From Leptotrichia sp. oral taxon 215 (GTDB lineage Bacteria > Fusobacteriota > Fusobacteriia > Fusobacteriales > Leptotrichiaceae): a DNA stretch of 6,069 nucleotides. A program made the position numbers and the translations under genes. The notes under the pieces are model-generated. The model was given only the letters and a program-made list of their open reading frames with translations, was not told the origin of the DNA and ran no database searches. Below, piece by piece: positions 1 to 5,961 of this stretch (position 1 is the first letter of the stretch; each line of letters begins with the position of its first letter). The stretch is taken from the NCBI GenBank assembly GCA_905371725.1, contig CAJPML010000072.1, forward strand, positions 1 to 6,069. Direction: 5' to 3'.

Positions 1-48
1 GGATTTATGATTATAATAATTTTTTATATAAAACATTCATGTAAATAC

Positions 49-76
49 TTGACATTTATAAAAATATAGCTATAAT
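49..76 (+). promoter_or_regulatory. Sigma70-type promoter of the autotransporter gene
   Basis: TTGACA at 49-54 and TATAAT at 71-76 are both perfect consensus hexamers, separated by 16 nt. The sequence upstream (1-48) is almost pure A/T and could act as an UP element; I see no gene in it. Transcription would start near 83, giving a leader of about 40 nt before the preferred start codon at 123. Inferred to be a strong housekeeping promoter. Confidence 0.85.
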
Positions 77-122
77 TTTATTATAGAAAAAAATATAGAA
101 AATGGAAAAAGAAAGGATTGCT

Positions 123-182
123 ATGAAAAAAAATCATAAGATGATGTTATTGCTAGTAACATTGATTGCCATTATAAGTTGT
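123..182 (+). other. Signal peptide with lipobox (signal peptidase II type)
   Basis: The first 20 codons encode a basic N-region (KKNHK), a hydrophobic core (LLLVTLIAII) and then Ile-Ile-Ser-Cys, which fits the lipobox pattern with Ser at -1 and Cys at +1 (codon 180-182). Small residues (Ser-Ser-Gly) follow. Cleavage and lipidation at Cys20 are inferred. Lipidated autotransporters are known (NalP of Neisseria) but are not the usual form. Confidence 0.75.
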
Positions 183-3100
183 TCAAGCGGAGGTGGCGGT
201 GGAAGTTCAAGTGGAAGTGGAAGTCCAAGTAGCGGTGGCTCAGGAAATCCAAATCCATCAGCAACTGTACCAGGTTCTCCGGCTACTCCTTCAAATCCTG
301 GAATTCCTACAATAAGTAATAGTGCAAGATTCCAAAAAACGAATCTGAGTGTAATTCCTGATGCAAGCTTGGATATTTTTGCCTATAAAATTGCTGGAGA
401 AAAAGTAGATAGAACAAAAATTGCAAGCAAAACTCATTATGATGTTGGAAACAGAGAGGTTGGTTTCTTTCTAAACCGTTCGGCTTCAAATGTATTGGAT
501 TTTGTTGCTCCGGCAACTATGAATGTAAAAGCAGGTGGAGGTGCTATAACATTTTTTGAAGGAAACAGTGTTTATGGAGGAAATACATACTTTCTTTCAA
601 ATCCAAAAGCAGCAGTTAATCACTATTTTACAAGACTTATGCATAATGCTGATAAATTAACAATAAATTTGGAACCAAATTCCTATTTATTTATACTTAA
701 AGGTGTTGATGTAGAATTATCTAAAACTAATATTTCAGATATTATTTCAGGAACACCTGCAAATCAAAGACCAACAATTAATGGAACTGGTTATAAATTA
801 TTTAAATTTGATAATTCAAGGCTTCGTGTGGATCAGAATGTAAACTTGGATGATCCTAATGATTTATATAATAAAGTGGAAGTTACTAACTCTACTTTTA
901 CTATTAATTCAGGTGTAACTTTGACAGGTACAAAGGATAACCAGATTGGAATCAAAGGATTATACGGATTTGAATATGAATTTGTTGCAAATGATTTTAA
1001 CTACAATCGTGGAACTATTGATATGAAAGGTAATAATTCTATTGGAGCATATGGTACTGCTTCAAATTTCATTAATACAGGGAAAATTTCTGTAGGAAAG
1101 AATTCTACCGCTATTTATTGGAGTGCTGATTCAGAATTTGATTATGGTCTTCTCGGTCCTTCTGCACCTATTCCGCATAACTCTGTGAAAAATGATGGAG
1201 ATATTCTTCTTGGAGAAAATTCTACAGGAATTTATCTTGATAAGCCTTTTGTAGATAACAAGGGATTTATTTTAAATCTGAATAATGCAAAAATTGAAAG
1301 TACTGCCAACAATGTTATTGGAATACGGGCAGATGTACGTAACCAGAAAAAAAATATTTCTTCTTCAGATACTCCGCAAGATGTAATAGGAAATGTAGGA
1401 GAAATAAATTTGTATGGGGATAAGTCAATAGGAATATATGCTGGTGGAGATGCCGCCTATAATGTAGAAAATCAGAGATATGCAGGTTCAACAGGAAAAA
1501 TACGAGTAGGTGCTTCATTTGATAGAAATAATCCAAGTATTGGAATGTACAGTGATAACCCAAGGGCATCATTGAAAAATAATGGAATAATTCAAATTGG
1601 TAAAAATTCTATCGGTATGGTAGGAATCAACGGAAATACTATAGAAAATAATAGAACTATTAATATTACTGAAGATGGTGGAGTAGGAATGTACATATCC
1701 AACGGTTCAAAAGGAATAAATAACGGTGAAATCACAACTGTTGGAAATCCAAAGGGAGCTATTGGAGTAATAGTCGGAAAAAATTCGGAATTTACAAATA
1801 ATGGGAAAATTCATATTGATTCCCAGAATGGTGTAGGAATTGTAATTGCCGGAGGTGTTATCAAAAATTATGGAAACATTGAAATCAGTGGTGGTGCAGT
1901 AAGAGAGCGTGTTGATAATATAGAAACTATAAAAGTTTTATCAAATGAAATAAAACCGGCAAATTCTGATTTGAAAATATATGTTGACTCATTAGGAAAA
2001 ACAAGACCAATTGAAGGGCTTTCTAATTTAAAATTAGAAAATGCTGATTTGTTAATTGGAGCTGAAGCTACTGAATTGACAAATACTACAAAAGTTTCTG
2101 TTGGAAGTGAGGTTCTTGAACCGTTTAATAAATCTATCCAATCAAGTAACATTAAAAATTGGAATGTTAAGACAGGTTCATTAGTTTGGGAAGCTGATTC
2201 AGAAATTGAAAATAATAAAATAGAAAAAGTTGTCTTAAAAAAACAATCATATACAAAATTTGCTGATGATGAAGTAAGTCAAGCTGTGGCACAAGGACTA
2301 GATGAAAAGTATACTAAAACAGCGGTAAGTTCTAAAGATAAGGAAGTATTTAATTATATGAATGCTTTGAGAGATGCTAAAGAACTTTCAAAAACTTATC
2401 ATGAAATTAACGGAAATCAATATATTAATGTACAGCAGAGAATTTCACAAACTGATAATATTTTAGATGAAGAGCTTTCAAATTTGCAAAAAGATAATAT
2501 AAATAAAGATGGACATCATATTTCAACTTTTGTTAATAAAAATAAATATGAAATAAAAGATTCTAAAATAGCTGATTCAACTAGCTCAGCATATGGTGCT
2601 TCTTATTTATTTAATAATTCTACTTTGAAACAGGGAATTTATGCTGGAGTTATAGCTAATAAATTTAAGTTAAAAGATAATGGAAAATCAAAAGAAAATT
2701 TAACAATGTTTAAAATAGGAGCTTACAAGACATTTGATTTAAATAGTTTAGAATGGAATTTAAGTGGAGATGGATTCTTCTCCCAAAATGATATGAAGAG
2801 AAGATTTGTAGTTGGTAATAATATTTATGAAAATAAATCTGATTACAATGCTTATGGATTTGCAGTTAAGAATGAATTGGGAAAAACTTTCCAATTGGGA
2901 GAAAATTTTACAGTTAAACCATATACGGCTTTGAAATTAGGTTATGGAAGATTTTCAAAAATTAAAGAAAAAGATAGTGTTTTAGCTATGGAGATTAATG
3001 GAAATGATTATTATTCTATAAAGCCATCTGCAGGTGTTGAATTTAGATATTCTGCTCCGATTGCTGAAAATACTTTCTTTAAAGCTTCTTTAGGACTTGG

Positions 3101-3329
3101 ATATGAATATGAATTAGGAAAAATAGAAGATAACATCAATGAAGCAAGATTTGTAAACACAAACACAAAAATTAATTTAAAAGGTGTTAAAGATGAAAAT
3201 CGTGGAAATTTCAAAAGTAATTTAAAGATAGGATTTGAAGCAGGAAACTTTAACTTCTCATTAAGTGGAGGGTATAATACAAAAGATAAGAATTCTCAAA
3301 TTGGAATTGGGCTTGGAGTTTCGTTCTAA
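123..3329 (+). CDS. Autotransporter outer-membrane protein with lipoprotein signal and beta-helix passenger
   Basis: A type Va secreted surface protein of about 1068 residues, probably an adhesin; no protease or esterase motif was seen. The start at 123 is preferred over the in-frame ATG at 102 because AAAGGA at 112-117 sits 5 nt upstream of it, and it begins a clean signal peptide (MKKNHKMM, then a hydrophobic core). Order of parts: signal peptide ending in lipobox IIS-C (Cys20), Gly/Ser/Pro linker (about 21-60), a non-repetitive N-terminal passenger (about 65-290), a beta-helix of degenerate repeats (about 296-591), a linker and helical stretch (about 600-795), and a barrel (about 797-1068) ending GIGLGVSF with the terminal Phe expected of a BAM-recognised beta-signal. 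Cys20 is the only cysteine in the protein. It has its own promoter and terminator. The family is clear; the binding target is unknown. Confidence 0.93.
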   Translation: MKKNHKMMLLLVTLIAIISCSSGGGGGSSSGSGSPSSGGSGNPNPSATVPGSPATPSNPGIPTISNSARFQKTNLSVIPDASLDIFAYKIAGEKVDRTKIASKTHYDVGNREVGFFLNRSASNVLDFVAPATMNVKAGGGAITFFEGNSVYGGNTYFLSNPKAAVNHYFTRLMHNADKLTINLEPNSYLFILKGVDVELSKTNISDIISGTPANQRPTINGTGYKLFKFDNSRLRVDQNVNLDDPNDLYNKVEVTNSTFTINSGVTLTGTKDNQIGIKGLYGFEYEFVANDFNYNRGTIDMKGNNSIGAYGTASNFINTGKISVGKNSTAIYWSADSEFDYGLLGPSAPIPHNSVKNDGDILLGENSTGIYLDKPFVDNKGFILNLNNAKIESTANNVIGIRADVRNQKKNISSSDTPQDVIGNVGEINLYGDKSIGIYAGGDAAYNVENQRYAGSTGKIRVGASFDRNNPSIGMYSDNPRASLKNNGIIQIGKNSIGMVGINGNTIENNRTINITEDGGVGMYISNGSKGINNGEITTVGNPKGAIGVIVGKNSEFTNNGKIHIDSQNGVGIVIAGGVIKNYGNIEISGGAVRERVDNIETIKVLSNEIKPANSDLKIYVDSLGKTRPIEGLSNLKLENADLLIGAEATELTNTTKVSVGSEVLEPFNKSIQSSNIKNWNVKTGSLVWEADSEIENNKIEKVVLKKQSYTKFADDEVSQAVAQGLDEKYTKTAVSSKDKEVFNYMNALRDAKELSKTYHEINGNQYINVQQRISQTDNILDEELSNLQKDNINKDGHHISTFVNKNKYEIKDSKIADSTSSAYGASYLFNNSTLKQGIYAGVIANKFKLKDNGKSKENLTMFKIGAYKTFDLNSLEWNLSGDGFFSQNDMKRRFVVGNNIYENKSDYNAYGFAVKNELGKTFQLGENFTVKPYTALKLGYGRFSKIKEKDSVLAMEINGNDYYSIKPSAGVEFRYSAPIAENTFFKASLGLGYEYELGKIEDNINEARFVNTNTKINLKGVKDENRGNFKSNLKIGFEAGNFNFSLSGGYNTKDKNSQIGIGLGVSF
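183..305 (+). repeat. Low-complexity Gly/Ser/Pro linker with imperfect GGAAGT hexamers
   Basis: Directly after the lipid-attachment Cys the codons encode a run of Gly, then Ser/Gly, then Pro/Asn/Ser/Thr. The DNA at about 201-230 has repeated GGAAGT and related hexamers and is noticeably richer in G than its surroundings. It probably acts as a flexible tether between the anchored N-terminus and the folded passenger. Length change by slippage would keep the reading frame if it happened in units of three or six. Confidence 0.7.
1008..1893 (+). repeat. Degenerate beta-helix repeats in the passenger
   Basis: Within the coding sequence there are about ten degenerate copies of a short motif, roughly N-x-G-x-I-x-[IVL]-G-x-[NK]-S-x-G-[IM]-Y. 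Examples are GTIDMKGNNSIGAY, GKISVGKNSTAIYW, GDILLGENSTGIY, GEINLYGDKSIGIY, GIIQIGKNSIGM and GKIHIDSQNGVGIV. Alternating hydrophobic residues with Gly/Asn turns are typical of a right-handed parallel beta-helix in autotransporter adhesins, particularly fusobacterial ones. The repeats are diverged at DNA level. Confidence 0.8.
2511..3326 (+). other. Autotransporter beta-barrel domain
   Basis: About 270 C-terminal residues with alternating amphipathic strands, aromatic girdles and Gly-rich turns (for example SSAYGASYLFNN, KQGIYAGVIANKF, TVKPYTALKLGYG, GLGYEYELG, FNFSLSGGYNT) end in a Phe-terminated beta-signal. This matches the size and pattern of the Pfam Autotransporter barrel family. It sits in the outer membrane and supports passenger export with BAM. 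Confidence 0.88.
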
Positions 3330-3345
3330 AATCTTGAATAGTAAA

Positions 3346-3395
3346 ATAAAAGTGATATTAGCAGATTTTATTAAAATTTGTAATATCACTTTTAT
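3346..3395 (+). terminator. Hairpin terminator after the autotransporter gene
   Basis: A perfect 15-bp inverted repeat: ATAAAAGTGATATTA at 3346-3360 pairs with TAATATCACTTTTAT at 3381-3395. The 20-nt loop holds a further small AT stem (ATTTT/AAAAT). It begins 16 nt after the stop codon. The right arm ends in TTTT and the left arm starts with an A-run, so it could work in either direction. The stem is AT-rich, and there is no long separate U-tract after it. Confidence 0.75.
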
Positions 3396-3469
3396 ATTGT
3401 AATGACATTTCTATTTATTCATATCCTTTCTCATAAGTTTTCTATTGTGTTCTTTATATTAGTGATATC

Positions 3470-3498
3470 TTTGATGTAACTGTTGACATTACATCAAA
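3470..3498. promoter_or_regulatory. Operator palindrome 1, overlapping the -35 box
   Basis: Perfect 10-bp inverted repeat, TTTGATGTAA at 3470-3479 and TTACATCAAA at 3489-3498, with a 9-nt spacer (CTGTTGACA) that contains the TTGACA -35 hexamer. The core GATGTAA-N9-TTACATC spans 23 bp, the size of site bound by Rrf2-family dimers. A protein bound here would hide the -35 element. Assignment to the downstream Rrf2 protein is inferred from position. Confidence 0.8.
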
Positions 3499-3514
3499 AA
3501 TATCGTATTATAAT
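3483..3514 (+). promoter_or_regulatory. Promoter of the Rrf2-macrodomain-SirTM operon
   Basis: TTGACA at 3483-3488 is consensus. At 17 nt spacing there is TATTAT (3506-3511), overlapped by a perfect TATAAT at 3509-3514, which would be at 20 nt. Transcription would start at about 3517-3521, at the left edge of the second palindrome. The promoter is flanked by two matching palindromes, as expected for a tightly repressed and probably autoregulated promoter. Confidence 0.8.
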
Positions 3515-3520
3515 CTTAAA

Positions 3521-3545
3521 AGATGTAACTATTGTTATTACATCT
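3521..3545. promoter_or_regulatory. Operator palindrome 2, at the transcription start
   Basis: Perfect 8-bp inverted repeat, AGATGTAA at 3521-3528 and TTACATCT at 3538-3545, with a 9-nt spacer (CTATTGTTA). Half-site sequence and spacing match palindrome 1, and the spacers also share C at position 1 and TTG. The two centres are 49 bp apart, near five helical turns, so two bound dimers could sit on roughly the same face. It could also fold as an RNA hairpin, but the twin copy upstream of the start favours a DNA operator. Confidence 0.78.
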
Positions 3546-3642
3546 AAAGAAAATTAGAAGTTTTATAGAATATTAGAGTTAATTTTGAAGCTTTACAAAT
3601 TGAAAAACTGGTAGAAAATATAGAAAAAAGGAGAATGAAATT

Positions 3643-4083
3643 ATGCAGATATCAAGCAGATTTACGATAGCACTACATATTTTTGCATGTGTAGAGGTAT
3701 TTAAAGATGAGTACAGGATTACAAGTGATTTTCTTGCTGGAAGTATAAATACGAATCCTGTTATTATAAGAAAAATTTTGACAAAATTAAAAAGTGCAGG
3801 ATTGATAACAGTTGCAAGAGGAACTGGAGGAATTGAAGTGACAAAACCTCTAAAGGAAATAACATTTTATGATGTATATGTGGCGATAGAACCATTGGAA
3901 AATAACGAACTGTTCAATTTTCATAAAAATCCGAATAAAGAATGTCCTGTGGGGAAAAATATTCATAAATTACTTGATAGTAAGTTGGAAACAATACAGA
4001 AGACTATGGAAGATGAAATGAAAAAATATACACTGGAAGGTCTTAAAAATGAAATTCAGGAGATTTTAAGAAAAAAAGATTAA
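3643..4083 (+). CDS. Rrf2-family transcriptional regulator
   Basis: A 146-residue winged-helix DNA-binding protein of normal Rrf2 length. AAGGAG at 3628-3633 is 9 nt before the ATG. The N-terminus MQISSRFTIALHIFA is the usual first helix. The helix-turn-helix covers about 25-55, with recognition helix NPVIIRKILTKLKSAGLI (38-55), followed by a wing around ARGTGGIEVTKP (58-69). The effector region has NKECPVGKNIHKLL (98-111), similar to the single-cysteine Rrf2 group (YwnA-like), with a long C-terminal dimerisation helix. Cys101 is the only cysteine in the effector region; Cys16 lies in helix 1. The three-cysteine cluster of IscR/NsrR is absent, so thiol or small-ligand sensing is more likely than Fe-S sensing. 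It is first in the operon, downstream of two matching palindromes, so it probably represses itself and the two genes behind it. Confidence 0.93.
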   Translation: MQISSRFTIALHIFACVEVFKDEYRITSDFLAGSINTNPVIIRKILTKLKSAGLITVARGTGGIEVTKPLKEITFYDVYVAIEPLENNELFNFHKNPNKECPVGKNIHKLLDSKLETIQKTMEDEMKKYTLEGLKNEIQEILRKKD

Positions 4084-4163
4084 ATTTAGAGACAGCAGGA
4101 TTGAGGAAAAAATCTAAAATTTATAGAAAATATTTGAATGAAAGATGAAAGGAAGATGGAGTT

Positions 4164-4970
4164 ATGGAAAAGAATAAGGAGCAGGAGAAAAGGCTTGATT
4201 ATCTTTTAGAAGAATTTAAAGCTGATTCTGTTGAATATAAAAATATAGAAATTCCAGAAGATATAAATGGGAAACGGTCTCTTTTAAGGTCTTTGATGAA
4301 TGTGCGTATGCCTAAGAAAATGTCAGATTCAGTTTTGAAGGTGCAGGATGAATATTTATCTGTCTGTGCTAAAGAAAAAGGTATTGTACAGCTTTCAGAC
4401 ATTCCCATAATTAGAGGGAATGTTTCTATCTGGCAGGGAGATATTACAAGGCTTGAAGTGGATGCCATAGTAAATGCGGCAAATTCTCAGATGTTAGGAT
4501 GTTTTATACCGATGCATATGTGCATTGATAATCAGATTCATACTTATGCAGGAGTACAGCTTAGAGAAGAATGTAGTCATAAAATGGAGGAATTAAGGGA
4601 TGAATACGGAAGTCATTACGAGCAACCGACATCTGTTCCTATGATTACAGATGTTTATAATCTTCCGGCAAAAAATGTAATTCATGTAGTCGGTCCGATA
4701 GTAAGAAATAGAGTGACATCAGAATTAGAACAGGAACTGGCAGATTGCTATACAAATGTTTTAAATATGTGTCTGGAAAATAATTTAAAAAGTGTGGCAT
4801 TTTGCTGTATTTCAACTGGAGTATTTCGTTTTCCAAATAAAAGGGCAGCAGAAATTGCTATAAAAACAGTTAAGAAATGGTCTTTAGAACATCCGGAGGA
4901 TATGGAAAGAATAATTTTCAATGTTTTTAAAGAGGAGGATAAAAAATATTATGAAGAAATCTTACAATAA
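4164..4970 (+). CDS. Zinc-type macrodomain protein-ADP-ribose hydrolase
   Basis: A 268-residue cytoplasmic hydrolase expected to remove mono-ADP-ribose placed on proteins by the partner sirtuin. AAAGGA at 4148-4153 lies 10 nt before the ATG. Residues 1-80 form the helical N-terminal extension of this family, with LLRSLMNVRMP (40-50). The macrodomain fold starts at about 85. Visible motifs are GDIT (92-95), DAIVNAANS (100-108), the zinc loop GCFIPMHMCIDNQIH (112-126) with probable ligands Cys113, His118 and Cys120 and catalytic Asp122, AGVQLREEC (129-137), and the phosphate-binding loop CISTGVFRFP (215-224). All signature residues are present, so it is probably active. In the family (S. aureus and S. 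pyogenes homologues) the substrate is a SirTM-modified lipoylated GcvH-L. The 80-nt gap from the Rrf2 gene has no good terminator, and the 3' end overlaps the sirtuin gene. Confidence 0.93.
   Translation: MEKNKEQEKRLDYLLEEFKADSVEYKNIEIPEDINGKRSLLRSLMNVRMPKKMSDSVLKVQDEYLSVCAKEKGIVQLSDIPIIRGNVSIWQGDITRLEVDAIVNAANSQMLGCFIPMHMCIDNQIHTYAGVQLREECSHKMEELRDEYGSHYEQPTSVPMITDVYNLPAKNVIHVVGPIVRNRVTSELEQELADCYTNVLNMCLENNLKSVAFCCISTGVFRFPNKRAAEIAIKTVKKWSLEHPEDMERIIFNVFKEEDKKYYEEILQ
4933..4970 (+). promoter_or_regulatory. Internal ribosome binding site and 20-nt gene overlap
   Basis: AGGAGG at 4933-4938 is the strongest Shine-Dalgarno in the operon and lies inside the macrodomain coding sequence, 12 nt before the sirtuin ATG at 4951. 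The macrodomain stop is at 4968-4970. This geometry favours coupled translation, keeping writer and eraser in balance. It also decides the sirtuin start, since the ATG at 4921 has no ribosome binding site at suitable distance. Confidence 0.75.
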
Positions 4971-5961
4971 AAATGGATATTTAGAAACAATTCAAAAAGG
5001 ATTGAAGGCATTAGGAATATTAGGTAGAAAAGTATCTTCAGGAAAAGGTTCAAGGGAAGAACAAATAGAACTTCTAAAAAATGAAATTCAAAAGGCAGAT
5101 GCTATTGTAATCGGTGCAGGAGCAGGACTGTCGACATCAGCAGGTTTTACATATAGTGGAGAAAGATTTGAAAAATACTTTTTTGACTTTATAAAAGAAT
5201 ATGGAATTAGAGATATGTATTCAGGTGGATTTTATCCATTTCCAAATGACGAAATCCGTTGGGCCTGGTGGGCAAGAAACATATATTTTAACCGTTACGT
5301 CAAAGCTTCAAAATCTGTTTATGATGAATTATTTTTACTTTTAAAAGACAAGGATTATTTTGTCATTACAACAAATGTGGATCATCAATTTCAAAATGCA
5401 GGATTTGATAAAAAGAAACTTTTTTACACACAAGGGGATCTTGGTTTGTTTCAAAGTGTTAATCCTCAAATACAGAAAACTTACGATAATGAAGAATGGG
5501 TAATGAAAGCAATGGAAGCACAAGGATTTGTGAAAGATAAAAATGGAGTATTCAGTATTCCTGAGAGTGGAGAAATTCTTATGAGAATACCTTCAGAATT
5601 AATTCCCAAATGTCCTGATGACGGTTCAGATATGACAAATAATCTTCGGATTGACAGTTCCTTTGTAGAAGATGAAGGATGGCATACAGCTGCTGAAAAA
5701 TATTCAGAATTTCTTGAAAAGCACAAAAATAATCATGTCCTATTTTTAGAATTAGGAGTTGGAGCAAATACGCCTGTAATTGTGAAGTATCCCTTCTGGT
5801 ATATGGTAATGGAAAATAAGAAAGCTGTTTATGCATGTGTAAATTATCAGGAAGCATTTTGCCCAAACGAACTTGAGGAAAGAAGTATCTGTATAGATAG
5901 AGATATTGGGGAAGTTTTGAAGGAAATACAAAAAAATAGAAGAAAACGTCAAAAGTCTTAA
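4951..5961 (+). CDS. Class M sirtuin (SirTM), NAD-dependent protein ADP-ribosyltransferase
   Basis: A 336-residue Rossmann-fold sirtuin. The start at 4951 is preferred over the in-frame ATG at 4921 because AGGAGG (4933-4938) lies 12 nt upstream; it gives a 20-nt overlap with the macrodomain gene and likely translational coupling. NAD-binding motif GAGAGLSTSAGF (55-66); TTNVDHQF (140-147) is the counterpart of the sirtuin TQNID motif; QGD (161-163) stands where deacylase sirtuins have catalytic His-Gly, the His-to-Gln change typical of SirTM, which mono-ADP-ribosylates rather than deacylates. LELGVGANTP (266-275) and KYPFW (279-283) also fit. Odd points: the zinc site appears lost (Ser169, Gln173 and Asp224 where I expect Cys; only Cys221 remains), and about 40 residues precede the core. 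In known systems the target is lipoylated GcvH-L, which is not seen here. Confidence 0.9.
   Translation: MKKSYNKNGYLETIQKGLKALGILGRKVSSGKGSREEQIELLKNEIQKADAIVIGAGAGLSTSAGFTYSGERFEKYFFDFIKEYGIRDMYSGGFYPFPNDEIRWAWWARNIYFNRYVKASKSVYDELFLLLKDKDYFVITTNVDHQFQNAGFDKKKLFYTQGDLGLFQSVNPQIQKTYDNEEWVMKAMEAQGFVKDKNGVFSIPESGEILMRIPSELIPKCPDDGSDMTNNLRIDSSFVEDEGWHTAAEKYSEFLEKHKNNHVLFLELGVGANTPVIVKYPFWYMVMENKKAVYACVNYQEAFCPNELEERSICIDRDIGEVLKEIQKNRRKRQKS

Larger units (their letters stand above)
3330..3642. other. Intergenic regulatory region between autotransporter and Rrf2 operon
   Basis: A 313-nt gap with no coding potential. In order it holds the autotransporter terminator (3346-3395), about 70 nt with nothing recognised, a first palindrome over a -35 box (3470-3498), the -10 element (3506-3514), a second palindrome (3521-3545) and an AT-rich leader of roughly 120 nt ending in the ribosome binding site of the Rrf2 gene. 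Confidence 0.7.

Noticed and set aside
39..56. ATGTAA followed by TTGACATT at the autotransporter promoter, resembling half of operator 1
   Set aside because: The right half (TTACATC) is missing and the spacing to the -35 box is one nt longer (4 instead of 3), so it is probably a chance half-site in AT-rich DNA.
102..122. Upstream in-frame ATG for the autotransporter (adds MEKERIA)
   Set aside because: It has no ribosome binding site and would put charged residues before an otherwise standard signal peptide; the ATG at 123 has AAAGGA at good spacing.
1008..1893. Passenger repeats as a possible CRISPR-like or tandem DNA array
   Set aside because: The periodicity is at protein level; DNA copies are strongly diverged, without constant spacers.
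1315..2152. Minus-strand open frames of 85 and 94 codons inside the autotransporter
   Set aside because: They lie antisense to a clear coding sequence, lack ribosome binding sites and have compositions typical of reverse-complement translation of beta-helix repeats.
3459..3470. AGTGATATC at 3461-3469 resembling the terminator arm AGTGATATT
   Set aside because: A single short match in AT-rich sequence with no partner arm; no function can be supported.
4084..4163. AAATTTAGA and TCTAAAATTT flanking the Rrf2-macrodomain gap as a possible terminator
   Set aside because: The pairing is AT-only and needs a bulge, the loop is long and no U-tract follows; read-through is more likely.
4921..4950. Upstream in-frame ATG for the sirtuin (adds MFLKRRIKNI)
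   Set aside because: The nearest Shine-Dalgarno-like sequence is more than 20 nt upstream, whereas AGGAGG at 4933-4938 serves the ATG at 4951.
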